In this document: positions 25,950-43,839 of the stretch, in pieces
Position numbering within the stretch: the stretch's first letter is position 1
How the letters are laid out: every line of letters begins with the position of its first letter
Assembly: GCA_032622095.1 (NCBI GenBank)
Contig: CP136062.1
Location: 39,866,918 to 39,930,917, forward strand
Source: Siphonodentalium dalli
Taxonomy: Eukaryota; Mollusca; Scaphopoda; Gadilida; Siphonodentaliidae
Direction: 5' to 3'
DNA: 64,000 bases
The notes under the pieces: model-generated
What the model was told of the DNA's origin: nothing
Databases searched by the model: none
Seen by the model: the letters and a program-made list of their open reading frames with translations, nothing else
Position numbers and translations under genes: made by a program

Positions 25950-28900
25950 ATATAGGTATCCCCACCACATACATATATAGGTCTCCCCACCACATACATC
26001 TATAGGTATCCCCACCACACACATCTTTAGGTATCCCCACCACACACATTAAGGTATTCCCACCACACATATATATAGGTATCCCCACCACATACATATA
26101 TAGGTATCCCCATCACATACATATATAGGTATCCCACCACACCCATATATAGGTATCCCCGCCACACCCATATATAGGTATCCCCGCCACATACATATAT
26201 TGGTATCCCCGCCACACACATATATAGGTCTCCTCGCCACACACATATATAGGTATCTCCGCCACACACATATATAGGTATCCCCGCCACATACATATAA
26301 AGGTATCCCCGCCACACACATATATATGTCTCCCCGCCACACACATATATAGGTCTCCCCGCCAAATACATATATAGGTATCCCCGCCACACACATATAT
26401 AGGTCTCCCCGCCACATACATATATAGGTATCCCCACCACATACATAGATAGGTATCCCGCCACACACATATATAGGTATCCCCGCCACATACATATATA
26501 GGTATCCCCACCACACACATATATATGTCTCCCCGCCACACACATATATAGGTATCCCCGCCACACACATATATAGGTCTCCCCGCCACATACATATATA
26601 GGTATCCCCACCACATACATAGATAGGTATCCCCGCCACACACATATATAGGTATCCCCGCCACATACATATATAGGTATCCCCACCACACACATATATA
26701 GGTCTCCCCGCCACACACATATATAGGTCTCCTCACCACACACATATATAGGTCTCCCCGCCACACACATATATAGGTCTCCCCGCCACACACATATATA
26801 GGTATCCTCACCACACACATATATAGGTCTCCCTACCACATACATATATAGGTCTACCCACCACATACATCTATAGGTATCACCACCACATACATATAGA
26901 GGTATCCCCGCCACACACATCTATAGGTATCCCCACCACATACTTATATAGGTATCCCCGCCACACACATATATAGGTATCCTCACCACACACATATATA
27001 GGTATACTCGCCACACACATATATAGGTATCACCACCACACATATATATAGGTATCCCCACCACATACATATATAGGTATCCACACCACACATATATATA
27101 GGTATCCCCACCACACATATATATAGGTATCCCCACCACATACATATATAGGTATCCCCAACACACACATCTATAGGTATCCCCAGCACATACATGTATA
27201 GGTATCCCCGCCACACACATATATAGGTATCCCCACCACACACATATAAAGGTATCCTCGCCACACACATATATAGGTATCACCACCACACACATATATA
27301 GGTATCCCCACCACATACATATATAGGTATCCCCACCACATACATATATAGGTATCCCCACCTCACATATATAGGTATCCCCACCACACATCTATAGGTC
27401 TCTCCACCACATACATATATAGGTATCCCCAACACACACATCTATAGGTATCCCCAGCACATACATATATAGGTATCCCCGCCACACACATATATAGGTA
27501 TCACCACCACACACATATATAGGTATCCCCACCACACACATATATATAGGTATCACCACCACACACATATATAGTTATCCCCGCCACATACATATATAGG
27601 TCTCCCGCCACATACATCTATATATATCCCACCACATACATATATAGGTATCCCCACCACACCCATCTATAGGTATCCCCACCACATACATATATAGGTA
27701 TCCTCACCACACACATATATAGGTCTCCCCACCACATACATATATAGGTATCCCCGCCACACACATATATAGGTATCCCCACCACATACATATATAGGTC
27801 TCCCCACCACATACATCTATAGGTATCCCCACCACACACATCTATAGGTACCCCCTCCACACACATATATAGGTATCACCACCACACACATATATAGGTA
27901 TCACTACCACATACATATATAGGTATCCCCAAAACATACATATATAGGTATCCTCACCACACACGTATATAGGTATCCCCACCACATACATATATAGTAT
28001 TCCCACCACACACATATATAGGTATACTCGCCACACACATGTATATGTATCACCACCACACATATATATAGGTATCCCCACCACATACATATATAGGTAT
28101 CCACACCACACATATATATAGCTATCCCCACCACACATATATATAGGTATCCCCACCACATACATATACAGGTATCCCCAACACACACATCTATAGGTAT
28201 CCCCAGCACATACATATATAGGTATCCCCGCCACACACATATATAGGTATCCCCACCACACACATATATAGGTATCCTCGCCACACACATATATAGGTAT
28301 CACCACCACACACATATATAGGTATCCCCACCACATACATATATAGGTATCCCCACCACATACATATATAGGTATCCCCACCACACATCTATAGGTCTCT
28401 CCACCACACACATCTATAGGTATCACCACCACATACATATAAAGGTATCCCCATCACACACATCGATAGGTATCCCCACCACACACATATATAGGTATCC
28501 CCACCACACACATATATATAGGTATCACCACCACACACATATATAGTTATCCCCGCCACATACATATATAGGTCTCCCCGCCACATACATCTATATGTAA
28601 CCAACCACATACATATATAGGTATCCCCACCACACCCATCTATAGGTATCCCCACCACATACATATATAGGTATCCTCACCACACACATATATAGGTCTC
28701 CCCACCACATACATATATAGGTCTCCCCGCCACACACATATATAGGTATCCCCACCACATACATATATAGGTCTCCCCACCACACACATATATAGGTATC
28801 CCAACCACATACATATATAGGTCTCCCCACCACATACATATATAGGTATCCCCACCACACACATCTATAGGTATCCCCATCACACACATATAGGTATCCC

Positions 28901-31900
28901 CACCACACACATATATAGGTGTTCCCACCACATACATATATAGGTATCCCCATCACACACATATATAGGTATCCCCACCACACACATCTATAGGTATCCC
29001 CACCACACACATATATAGGTATCCCCACCACATACATATATAGGTATCCCCACCACACACATCTATAGGTATCCCCACCACACACATATATAGGTATCCC
29101 CACCACATACATATATAGGTATCCCCACCACATTCATATATAGTTATCCCCACCACATACATATATAGGTATTCCAACCACATACAAATATAGGTATCCC
29201 CACCACACACATATATAGGTATCACCACCACATAGATATATAGGTATCCCCGCCACATACGTATATAGGTATCCCCACCACATACATATATAATAATCCC
29301 CTCCACACACATATAACGGGGTATCACCACCACATAGATATATAGGTATTCCCGCCACATACATATATAGGTATCCCCACCACATACATATATAGGTACA
29401 CCCTCCACACACATATATAGGTATCACCACCACACACATATATATGTATCCCCGCCACATACATATATAGGTATCCCCGCCACACACATATATATGTCTC
29501 CCCACCACACACATCTATAGGTATCCCCACCACATACATCCATAGGTATCCCCACCACATACATATATATGTATCCTCACCACATACATATATAGGTATC
29601 CCCGCCACATACATATATAGGTATCCCCACCACACACATATATAGGTATCCCTGCCACATACATATATAGGTATCCCCACCACACACATATATAGGTATC
29701 CCCACCACACACATATATAGGTATCCCCGCCACATACATATATAGGTATCCCCACCACACCCATATATAGGTATCCCCACCACATACATATATAGGTATC
29801 CCCGCCACATACATATATAGGTATCCCCACCACATACATATATAGGTATCCCCACCACATACATATATAGGTATCCACACCACATACATATATAGGTATC
29901 CCCACCACATACATATATAGGTATTCCCACCACATACATATATAGGTATCCCCATCACATACATATATAGGTATCCCCACAACACACATTTATAGGTATC
30001 CCCACCACACACATTTATAGGTATCCCCACCACATACATATATAGTTATCCTAACCACACACATATATAGGTATCACCACCACATACATATATAGGTATC
30101 CCAGCCACACACATATATAGGTATCCCCGCCACAATCATAGATAGGTATCCCCGCCACACACATATATAGGTCTCCCCGCCACATACATATATAGGTCTC
30201 CCCGCTACACACATATATAGATATCCCCGCCACATACATATATAGGCACCCCCGCCACACACATATATAGGTCTCCACACCACACAAATATATAGGTATC
30301 CCCGTTACACACATATATAGGTATCCTCACCACACACATATATAGGTATCCCCGCCACAGACATATATAGGTATCCCCACCACATACATATTTAGGTATC
30401 CCTACCACATACATATATAGGTATAACAACCACATACATCTATGGGTATCACCACCACACACATAAATAGGTATCCCCACCACACACATATATAGGTATC
30501 ACCACCACCTACATATATAGGTATCCCCACACACACACATATATAGGTATCCCCACCACATACATCCATAGGTTTCCCCACCACATACATCTATAGGTAT
30601 CACCACAACATACATCTATAGGTATCACCCCCACATACATCTAAATGTATCGCCACCGCATACATATATAGGTATCACCACCACACACATATATAAGTCT
30701 CCCCACCACACACATATATAGGTATCCCCGCCACATACATCTATAAGTCACCCCACCACATACATATATAGGTATCACCACCACATACATCTATAGGTAT
30801 CACCACCACATACATATATAGGTATCCCCACACACACATCTATATGTATCCCCACCACACACATATATAGTTATCCCCGCCACATACATATATAGGTCTA
30901 CCCGCCACATACATATATATGTATCCCACCACATACATATATAGGTATCCCCACCACACCCATATATAGGTATCCCCACCACATACATATATAGGTATCC
31001 TCACCACACACATATATAGGTCTCCCCACCACATACATATATAAGTCTCCCCGCCACACACATATATAGGTATCCCCACCACATACATATATAGGTCTCC
31101 CCACCACATACATCTATAGGTATCCCCACCACACACGTCTATATGTATCCCCACCACACACATATAGGTATTCCCACCACACACATATATAGGTATCGCC
31201 ACCACATACATATATAGGTATCCCCATCACACACATATATAGGTATCCCCACCACACACATCTATAGCTATCCCCACCACACACATATATGGGTATCCCC
31301 ACCACATACATATATAGGTATCCCCACCACACACATCTATAGGTATCCCCACCACACACATATATAGGTATCCCCACCACATACATATATAGGTATCCCC
31401 ACCACACACATATATAGGTATACCCACCACATACATATATAGGTATCCCCACCACATACATATATAGGTATTCCCACCACATACATATATAGGTATCCCC
31501 ACCACACACATATATAGGTATCACCACCACATAGATATATAGGTATCCCCGCCACATACGTATATAGGTATCCCCACCACACACATATATAGGTACCCCC
31601 TCCACACACATATATAGGTATCACCACCACATAGATATATAGGTAAACCCGCCACATACATATATAGGTATCCCCACCACATACATATATAGGTACCCCC
31701 TCCACACACATATATAGGTATCACCACCACACACATATATATGTATCCCCGCCACATACATATATAGGTATCCCCGCCACACACATATATATGTCTCCCC
31801 ACCACACACATATATATGTATCCCCGCCACATACATATATAGTTATCGCCGCCACACACATATATATGTCTCCCCACCACACACATCTATAGGTATCCCC

Positions 31901-31970
31901 ACCACATACATCCATAGGTATCCCCACCACATACATATATAGGTATCCTCACCACATACATATATAGGTA
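25950..31970 (+). repeat. Second copy of the 6-7 kb minisatellite mega-module
   Basis: It follows the order of variant units of 18.43-25.53 kb, with only scattered single-base differences and one copy fewer of the 0.8-kb local duplication. One small novelty is a GG insertion in the ATATAACGG unit near 29318 against 22885. The match ends near 31.97 kb, where the copies have different next units (CCCGCC here, CCCACC near 25.53 kb). Confidence 0.73.
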
Positions 31971-33169
31971 TCCCCGCCACATACATATATAGGTATCCCC
32001 ACCACACACATATATAGGTATCCCCACCACACACATATATAGGTATCCCCACCACATACATATATAGGTATCCCCGCCACATACATATATAGGTATCCCC
32101 ACCACAAACATATATAGGTATCCCCACCACATACATATATAGGTATCCCCACCACATACATATATAGGTATCCCCACCACATACATATATAGGTATTCCC
32201 ACCACATACATATATAGGTATCCCCACCAAATACATATATAGGTATCCCCACCACACACTTATATAAGTCTCCCTACCACACACATATATAGGTATCCCC
32301 GCCACATACATCTATAAGTCTCCCCACCACATACATATATAGGTATCACCACCACATACATCTATAGGTATCACCGCCACATACATATATAGGTATCCCC
32401 GCCACATACATCTATAGGTATCCCCGCCACACACATATATAGGTATCCCCACCACATACATCTATAGGTATCCCCGCCACATACATATATATGTCTCCCC
32501 GCCACATACATATATAGGTATCCCCACCACATAAATATATAGGTATCCCCACCATATACATCTAGAGGTCTCCCTGGCACACACATATATAGGTATCACC
32601 ACCACATAGATATATAGGTATCCCCGCCACATACGTCTATAGGTATCCCCACCACACACATATATAGGTACCCCCTCCACACACATATATAGGTATCACC
32701 ACCACATAGATATATAGGTATCCCCGCCACATACATATATAGGTATCCCCACCACATACATATATAGGGACCCCCTCCACACACATATATAGGTATCACC
32801 TCCACACACATATATAGGTATCACCACCACATAGATATATAGGTATCCCTGCCACATACATATATAGGTATCCCCACCACACACATATATAGGTATCCGC
32901 ACCACACACATATATAGGTATCCCCGCCACATACATATATAGGTATCCCCACCACACACATATATAGGTATCCCCACCACATACATATATAGGTATCCCC
33001 GCCACATACATATATAGGTATCCCCACCACATACATATATAGGTATCCCCACCACATACATATATAGGTATCCCCACCACATACATATATAGGTATCCAC
33101 ACCACATACATATATAGGTATTCCCACAACATACATATATAGGTATCCCCACCACATACATATATAGGT

Positions 33170-35790
33170 ATCCCCAACACACACATATATAAGTCTCCCT
33201 ACCACACACATATATAGGTATCCCCGCCACATACATCTATAAGTCTCCCCACCACATACATATATAGGTATCACCACCACATACATATATAGGTATCACC
33301 GACACATACATATATAGGTATCCCCGCCACATACATCTATAGATATCCCCACCACACACATATATAGGTATCCCCACCACATACATCTATAGGTATTCCC
33401 GCCACATACATATATATGTCTCCCCGCCACTTACATATATAGGTATCCCCACCACATAAATATATAGGTATCCCCACCATATACATCTATAGGTCTCCCC
33501 GGCACATACATATATATGTATCCCCACCACAAACATATATAGGTATCCCGGCAATATACATCTATAGGTCTCCCCGCCAAATACATATATAGGTATCCCC
33601 ACCACATACATATATAGGTATCCCCACCACACACATATATAGGTATCCCCATCACATACATATATAGGTATCCTCATCACACACATATATAGGTATCCTC
33701 ACCACATACATATATAGGTATCCCCACCACATAGATCTATAGGTATCCCCACCACATACATATATAGGTATCCCCACCACATACATATATAGGTATCCCC
33801 ACCACATACATCTATAGGTCTCCCCGCCACATACATATATAGGTATCCCCACCACAAACATATATAGGTATCCCCGCAACATACATCTATAGGTCTCCCC
33901 GCCAAATACATATATAGGTATCCCCACCACATACATATATAGGTATCCCCGCCACACACATATATAGTTGTCCCCACCACATACATATATAGGAATCCTC
34001 ACCACACACATATATAGATATAGGTATCCCCACCACATACATATATAGGTATCTCCACCACACACATCTATAGGTATCCCCACCACATACATATATAGGT
34101 ATCCTCACCACACACATATATAGGTCTCCCCACCACCACACATATATAGGTCACCCCTCCACATACATCTATAGGTATCCCCACCACATACATATATAGG
34201 TATCCCCGCCACACAAATATATAGGTATCCCCACCACACACATATATAGGTATACTCGCCACACACATATATAGGTATCAACACCACACATATATATAGG
34301 TATCCCCACCACATACATATATAGGTATCCCCACCACATACATATATAGGTATCCCCACCACATACATATATAGGTATCCTCGCCACACACATATATAGG
34401 TATCACCACCACACACATATATAGGTATCCCCACCACATACATATATAGGTATCCCCACCACATACATATATAGGTATCCCCAACACACACATATATAAG
34501 TCTCCCTACCACACACATATATAGGTATCCCCGCCACATACATCTATAAGTCTCCCCACCACATACATATATAGGTATCACCACCACATACATATATAGG
34601 TATCACCGACACATACATATATAGGTATCCCCGCCACATACATCTATAGATATCCCCACCACACACATATATAGGTATCCCCACCACATACATCTATAGG
34701 TATCCCCGCCACATACATATATATGTCTCCCCGCCACATACATATATAGGTATCCCCACCACATAAATATACAGGTATCCCCACCATATACATCTATAGG
34801 TCTCCCCGGCACATACATATATAGGTATCCCCACCACAAACATATATAGGTATCCCGGCAATAAACATCTATAGGTCTCCCCGCCAAATACATATATAGG
34901 TATCCCCACCACATACATATATAGGTATCCCCACCACACACATATATAGGTATCCCCATCACATACATATATAGGTATCCTCACCACACACATATATAGG
35001 TATCCTCACCACATACATATATAGGTATCCCCACCACATAGATCTGTAGGTATCCCCACCACATACATATATAGGTATCCCCACCACATACATATATAGG
35101 TATCCCCACCACATACATCTATAGGTCTCCCCGCCACATACATATATAGGTATCCCCACCACAAACATATATAGGTATCCCCGCAACATACATCTATTGG
35201 TCTCCCCGCCAAATAAATATATAGGTATCCCCACCACATACATATATAGGTATCCCCGCCACACACATATATAGGTGTCCCCACCACATACATATATAGG
35301 AATCCTCACCACACACATATATAGATATAGGTATCCCCACCACATACATATATAGGTATCTCCACCACACACATCTATAGGTATCCCCACCACATACATA
35401 TATAGGTATCCTCACCACACACATATATAGGTCTCCCCACCACCACACATATATAGGTCACCCCTCCACATACATCTATAGGTATCCCCACCACATACAT
35501 ATATAGGTATCCCCGCCACACAAATATATAGGTATCCCCACCACACACATATATAGGTATACTCGCCACACACATATATAGGTATCAACACCACACATAT
35601 ATATAGGTATCCCCACCACATACATATATAGGTATCCCCACCACATACATATATAGGTATCCCCACCACATACACATATAGGTATCCTCGCCACACACAT
35701 ATATAGGTATCACCACCACACACATATATAGGTATCCCCACCACATACATATATAGGTATTCCCACCACATACATATATAGGTATCACCA
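33170..35790 (+). repeat. Tandem duplication of a 1307-bp minisatellite module
   Basis: The unique unit GGTCACCCCTCC has its TCA at 34151 and 35458, exactly 1307 bp apart. The TATATAAGTCTCCCTACC unit lies at about 33191 and 34498, and the linked ATATAGATATAGG insertion near 34014 and 35321 shows the same displacement. The period corresponds to about 52 units. Confidence 0.8.
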
Positions 35791-38700
35791 CCACACATAT
35801 ATATAGGTATCCCCACCACATACATATATAGGTATCCCCACCACATACATATATAGGTATCCCCACCACATACATGAATAGGTATCCCCAACACACACAT
35901 CTATAGGTATTCCCACCACATACATATATAGGTATCCCCACCCCACACATATATAGGTATCCTGGCCAAACACATATATAGGTATCACCACCACATACAT
36001 ATATAGGTAACCCCACCACATACATATATAGGTATCCCCACCACATACATATATAGGTATCCCCTCCACATACATATATAGGTATCCCCACCACACACAT
36101 CTATAGGTATCCCCACCACATACATATATAGGTATCCCCACCACACACATCTATAGGTATCACCACCACAAACATATATAGGTATCCCCACCACACACAT
36201 ATATAGGTATTCCCACCACACACATATATATAGGTATCACCACCACACACATATATAGGTATCACTGCCACATACATATATAGGTCTCCCCGCCACATAC
36301 ATCTATAGGTATCCCCAACACATACATATATAGGTATCCCCGCCACATACATCTATAGGTATCCCCACCACATACATCTATAGGTATCCTCACCACACAC
36401 ATATATAGGTATCCTCACCATACACATATATAGGTATCCCCGCCACACACATATATAGGTATTCCCGCCACACACATATATAGGTATCCTCTCCACACAC
36501 AGATATAGGTTTCCCCACAACACACATATATAGGTATCCCCGCCACACACATATATAGGTATCCTCACCACATACATATATAGGTATCCCCACCACACAC
36601 ATATATAGGTATCCACACCACATACATATATAGGTATTCCCACAACATACATATATAGGTATCCCCACCACATACATATATAGGTATCCCCAACACACAC
36701 ATATATAAGTCTCCCTACCACACACATATATAGGTATCCCCGCCACATACATCTATAAGTCTCCCCACCACATACATATATAGGTATCACCACCACATAC
36801 ATATATAGGTATCACCGACACATACATATATAGGTATCCCCGCCACATACATCTATAGATATCCCCACCACACACATATATAGGTATCCACACCACACAC
36901 ATATATAGGTATCACCACCACATAGATATATAGGTATCCCTGCCACATACATATATAGGTATCCCACCACACACATATATAGGTATCCGCACCACACACA
37001 TATATAGGTATCCCCGCCACATACATATATAGGTATCCCCACCACACACATATATAGGTATCCCCACCACATACATATATAGGTATCCCCGCCACATACA
37101 TATATAGGTATCCCCACCACATACATATATAGGTATCCCCACCACATACATATATAGGTATCCCCACCACATACATATATAGGTATCCACACCACATACA
37201 TATATAGGTATTCCCACAACATACATATATAGGTATCCCCACCACATACATATATAGGTATCCCCAACACACACATATATAAGTCTCCCTACCACACACA
37301 TATATAGGTATCCCCGCCTCATACATCTATAAGTCTCCCCACCACATACATATATAGGTATCACCACCACATACATATATAGGTATCACCGACACATACA
37401 TATATAGGTATCCCCGCCACATACATCTATAGATATCCCCACCACACACATATATAGGTATCCCCACCACATACATCTATAGGTATCCCCGCCACATACA
37501 TATATATGTCTCCCCGCCACATACATATATAGGTATCCCCACCACATAAATATATAGGTATCCCCACCATATACATCTATAGGTCTCCACGGCACATACA
37601 TATATAGGTATCCCCACCACAAACATATATAGGTATCCCGGCAATATACATCTATAGGTCTCCCCGCCAAATACATATATAGGTATCCCCACCACATACA
37701 TATATAGGTATCCCCACCACACACATATATAGGTATCCCCATCACATACATATATAGGTATCCTCACCACACACATATATAGGTATCCTCACCACATACA
37801 TATATAGGTATCCCCACCACATAGATCTATAGGTATCCCCACCACATACATATATAGGTATCCCCACCACATACATATATAGGTATTCCCACCACATACA
37901 TCTATAGGTCTCCCCGCCACATACATATATAGGTATCCCCACCACAAACATATATAGGTATCCCCGCAACATACATCTATAGGTCTCCCCGCCAAATACA
38001 TATATAGGTATCCCCACCACATACATATATAGGTATCCCCGCCACACACATATATAGGTGTCCCCACCACATACATATATAGGAATCCTCACCACACACA
38101 TATATAGATATAGGTATCCCCACCACATACATATATAGGTATCTCCACCACACACATCTATAGGTATCCCCACCACATACATATATAGGTATCCTCACCA
38201 CACACATATATAGGTCTCCCCACCACCACACATATATAGGTCACCCCTCCACATACATCTATAGGTATCCCCACCACATACATATATAGGTATCCCCGCC
38301 ACACAAATATATAGGTATCCCCACCACACACATATATAGGTATACTCGCCACACACATATATAGGTATCAACACCACACATATATATAGGTATCCCCACC
38401 ACATACATATATAGGTATCCCCACCACATACATATATAGGTATCCCCACCACATACATATATAGGTATCCTCGACACACACATATATAGGTATCACCACC
38501 ACACACATATATAGGTATCCCCACCACATACATATATAGGTATTCCCACCACATACATATATAGGTATCACCACCACACATATATATAGGTATCCCCACC
38601 ACATACATATATAGGTATCCCCACCACATACATATATAGGTATCCCCACCACATACATGAATAGGTATCCCCAACACACACATCTATAGGTATTCCCACC

Positions 38701-40160
38701 ACATACATATATAGGTATCCCCACCCCACACATATATAGGTATCCTCGCCAAACACATATATAGGTATCACCACCACATACATATATAGGTAACCCCACC
38801 ACATACATATATAGGTATCCCCACCACATACATATATAGGTATCCCCTCCACATACATATATAGGTATCCCCACCACACACATCTATAGGTATCCCCACC
38901 ACATACATATATAGGTATCCCCACCACACACATCTATAGGTATCACCACCACAAACATATATAGGTATCCCCACCACACACATATATAGGTATTCCCACC
39001 ACACACATATATATAGGTATCACCACCACACACATATATAGGTATCACTGCCACATACATATATAGGTCTCCCCGCCACATACATCTATAGGTATCCCCA
39101 ACACATACATATATAGGTATCCCCGCCACATACATCTATAGGTATCCCCACCACATACATCTATAGGTATCCTCACCACACACATATATAGGTATCCTCA
39201 CCATACACATATATAGGTATCCCCGCCACACACATATATAGGTATCCCCGCCACACACATATATAGGTATCCTCTCCACACACAGATATAGGTTTCCCCA
39301 CAACACACATATATAGGTATCCCCGCCACACACATATATAGGTATCCTCACCACATACATATATAGGTATCCCGACCACACACATATATACGTATCACCA
39401 CCACATACATATATAGTTTCCCCACCACACACATATATAGGTATCCCCACCACATACATATATAGGTATCCCCACAAACACACATATCTAGGTATCCCCA
39501 CCACATACATATATAGGTATCCTCACCACATACATATATAGGTATCTCCGCCACACACATATATAGGTCTCCCCACCACACACATATATAGGTATCACCA
39601 CCACACATATATAGGTCTCCCCACCACACACATATATAGGTATCACCACCACACATATATAGGTATCCCCGCCACACACATATATAGGTATCCCCGCCAC
39701 ACACATATATAGGTATCCCCGCCACACACATATATATGTATCCCCGCCACATACATATATAGGTATCCCAGCCACACACATATATAGGTCTCCCCGCCAC
39801 AATCATATATAGGTATCCCCACCACACACATATATAGGTATCCCCGCCACACACATATATAGGTATCCCCACCACATACATCTATAGGTATCCCCGCCAC
39901 ATACATATATATGTCTCCCCGCCACATACATATATAGGTATCCCCACCACATAAATATATAGGTATCCCCACCATATACATCTATAGGTCTCCCCGGCAC
40001 ATACATATATAGGTATCCCCACCACAAACATATATAGGTATCCCGGCCACATACATCTATAGGTCTCCCCGCCAAATACATATATAGGTATCCCCACCAC
40101 ATACATATATAGGTATCCCCACCACACACATATATAGGTATCCCCACCACATACATATAT
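34603..40160 (+). repeat. Two copies of a 2783-bp minisatellite module
   Basis: Variant order at 34603-37385 is repeated from 37386 with a constant displacement of 2783 bp (for example GGTCACCCCTCC with TCA at 35458 and 38241). Each copy contains a derivative of the 1307-bp module, so the larger duplication came after or carried along the smaller one. The left copy carries extra material near 36.4-37.2 kb related to 32.7-33.2 kb; at the matching place the right copy has different units. Confidence 0.75.
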
Positions 40161-43100
40161 AGGTATCCTCACCACACACATATATAGGTATCCTCACCAC
40201 ATACATATATAGGTATCCCCACCACATAGATCTATAGGTATCACCACCACATACATCTATAGGTATCCCCACCACATAGATCTATAGGTATCACCACCAC
40301 ATACATCTATAGGTATCCCCACCACATACATATATAGGTATCCCCGCCACACAAATATATAGGTATCCCCACCACACACATATATAGGTATACTCGCCAC
40401 ACACATATATAGGTATCACCACCACACATATATATAGGTATCCCCACCACATACATATATAGGTATCACCACCACACATATATATAGGTATCCCCACCAC
40501 ATACATATATAGGTATCCCCACCACATACATATATAGGTATCCCCATCACATACATATATAGGTATCCTCGCCACACACATATATATGTATCACCACCAC
40601 ACACATATATAGGTATCCCCACCACATACATATATAGGTATTTCCACCACATACATATACAGGTATCACCACCACACATATATATAGGTATCCCCACCAC
40701 ATACATAAATAGGTATCCCCACCACATACATATATAGGTATCCCCACCACATACATGAATAGGTATCCCCAACACACACATCTATAGGTATTCCCACCAC
40801 ATACATATATAGGTATCCCCACAACACACATATATAGGTATCCTCGCCAAACACATATATAGGTATCACCACCACATACATATATAGGTAACCCCACCAC
40901 ATACATATATAGGTATCCCCACCACATACATATATAGGTATCCCCTCCACATACATATATAGGTATCCCCACCACACACATCTATAGGTATCCCCACCAC
41001 ATACATATATAGGTATCCCCACCACACACATCTATAGGTATCACCACCACAAACATATATAGGTATCCCCACCACACACATATATAGGTATTCCCACCAC
41101 ACACATATATATAGGTATCACCACCACACACATATATAGGTATCACCGCCACATACATATATAGGTCTCCCCGCCACATACATCTATAGGTATCCCCAAC
41201 ACATACATATATAGGTATCCCCGCCACATACATATATAGGTATCCCCACCACATACATCTATAAGTATCCTCACCACACACATATATAGGTATCCTCACC
41301 ATACACATATATAGGTATCCCCGCCACACACATATATAGGTATCCCCGCCACAGACATATATAGGTATCCTCTCCACACACAGATATAGGTCTCCCCACA
41401 ACACACATATATAGGTATCCTCACCACATACATATATAGGTATCCTCACCACATACATATATAGGTATCCCCACCACACACATATATACGTATCACCACC
41501 ACATACATATATAGTTTCCCCACCACACACATATATAGGTATCCCCACCACATACATATATAGGTATCCCCACAAACACACATATATAGGTATCCCCACC
41601 ACATACATATATAGGTATCCTCACCACATACATATATAGGTATCTCCGCCACACACATATATAGGTCTCCCCACCACACACATATATAGGTATCACCACC
41701 ACACATATATAGGTATCCCCGCCACACACATATATAGGTATCCCCGCCACACACATATATAGGTATCCCCGCCACACACATATATATGTATTCCCGCCAC
41801 ATACATATATAGGTATCCCAGCCACACACATATATAGGTCTCCCCGCCACAATCATATATAGGTATCCCCACCACACACATATATAGGTATCCCCGCCAC
41901 ACACATATATAGGTATCCCCACCACACACATATATAGGTATCCCCGCCACACACATATATAGGTATCCCCACCACATACATCTATATGTATCCCCGCCAC
42001 ATACATATATATGTCTCCCCGCCACATACATATATAGGTATCCCCACCACATAAATATATAGGTATCCCCACCATATACATCTATAGGTCTCCCCGGCAC
42101 ATACATATATAGGTATCCCCTCCACAAACATATATAGGTATCCCGGCCACATACATCTATAGGTCTCCCCGCCAAATACATATATAGGTATCCCCACCAC
42201 ATACATATATATGTATCCCCACCCCACACATATATAGGTATCCCCACCACATACATATATAGGTATCCTCACCACACACATATATAGGTATCCTCACCAC
42301 ACACATATATAGGTATCCCCACCACATAGATCTATAGGTATCACCACCACATACATCTATAGGTATTCCCAACACATACATATATAGGTATCACCACGAC
42401 ACACATATATAAGTCTCCCCACCTCACACATATATAGGTATCCCCGCCACATACAGCTATAGGTCTCCCCACCACATACATATATAGGTATCACCACCAC
42501 ATGCATCTATAGGTATCACCACCACATACATATATAGGTATCCCCGCCACATACATCTATAGGTAACCCCGCCACACACATCTATAGGTCTCCCCGCCAC
42601 ATACATATATAGGTATCCCCACCACATACATATATAGGTATCCCCACCACATACATCTACAGGTCTCCCCGCCACATACATATATAGGTCTCCCCACCAC
42701 AAACATATATAGGTATCCCCGCAACATACATCTATAGGTCTCCCCGCCAAATACATATATAGGTATCCCCACCACATACATATATAGGTATCCCCGCCAC
42801 ACACATATATAGGTATCCCCACCACATACATATATAGGTATCCTCACCACACACATATATAGATATAGGTATCCCCACCACATACATATATAGGTATCTC
42901 CACCACACACATCTATAGGTATCCCCACCACATACATATATAGGTATCCTCACCACACACATATATAGGTCTCCCCTCCACATACATATATAGGTATCCT
43001 CACCACATACATATATAGGTATCCTCACCACATACATATATAGGTCACCCCTCCACATACATCTATAGGTATCCCCACCACATACATATATAGGTATCCC

Positions 43101-43839
43101 CGCCACACAAATATATAGGTATCCCCACCACACACATATATAGGTATACTCGCCACACAGATATATAGGTATCACCACCACACATATATATAGGTATCCC
43201 CACCACATACATATATAGGTATCCCCACCACATACATATATAGGTATCCCCACCACATACATATATAGGTATCCTCGCCACACACATATATAGGTATCAC
43301 CACCACACACATATATAGGTATCCCCCGCCACATACATATATAGGTATTCCCACCACATACATATATAGGTATCACCACCACACATATATATAGGTATCC
43401 CCACCACATACATATATAGGTATCCCCACCACATACATATACAGGTATCCCCACCACATACATGAATAGGTATCCCCAACACACACATCTATAGGTATCC
43501 CCAACACATACATATATAGGTATTCCCACCACACTCATATATAGGTATCCTCGCCAAACACATATATAGGTATCATCACCACATACATATATAGGTAACC
43601 CCACCACATACATATATAGGTATCCCCACCACACACATATATAGGTATCCCCACCACATACATATATAGGTATCCCCACCACACACATATATAGGTATTC
43701 CCACCACACACATATATATAGGTATCACCACCACACACATATATAGGTATCACCGCCACATACATATATAGGTCTCCCCGCCACATACATCTATATGTAT
43801 CCCCAACACATACATATACAGGTATCCCCGCCACATACA

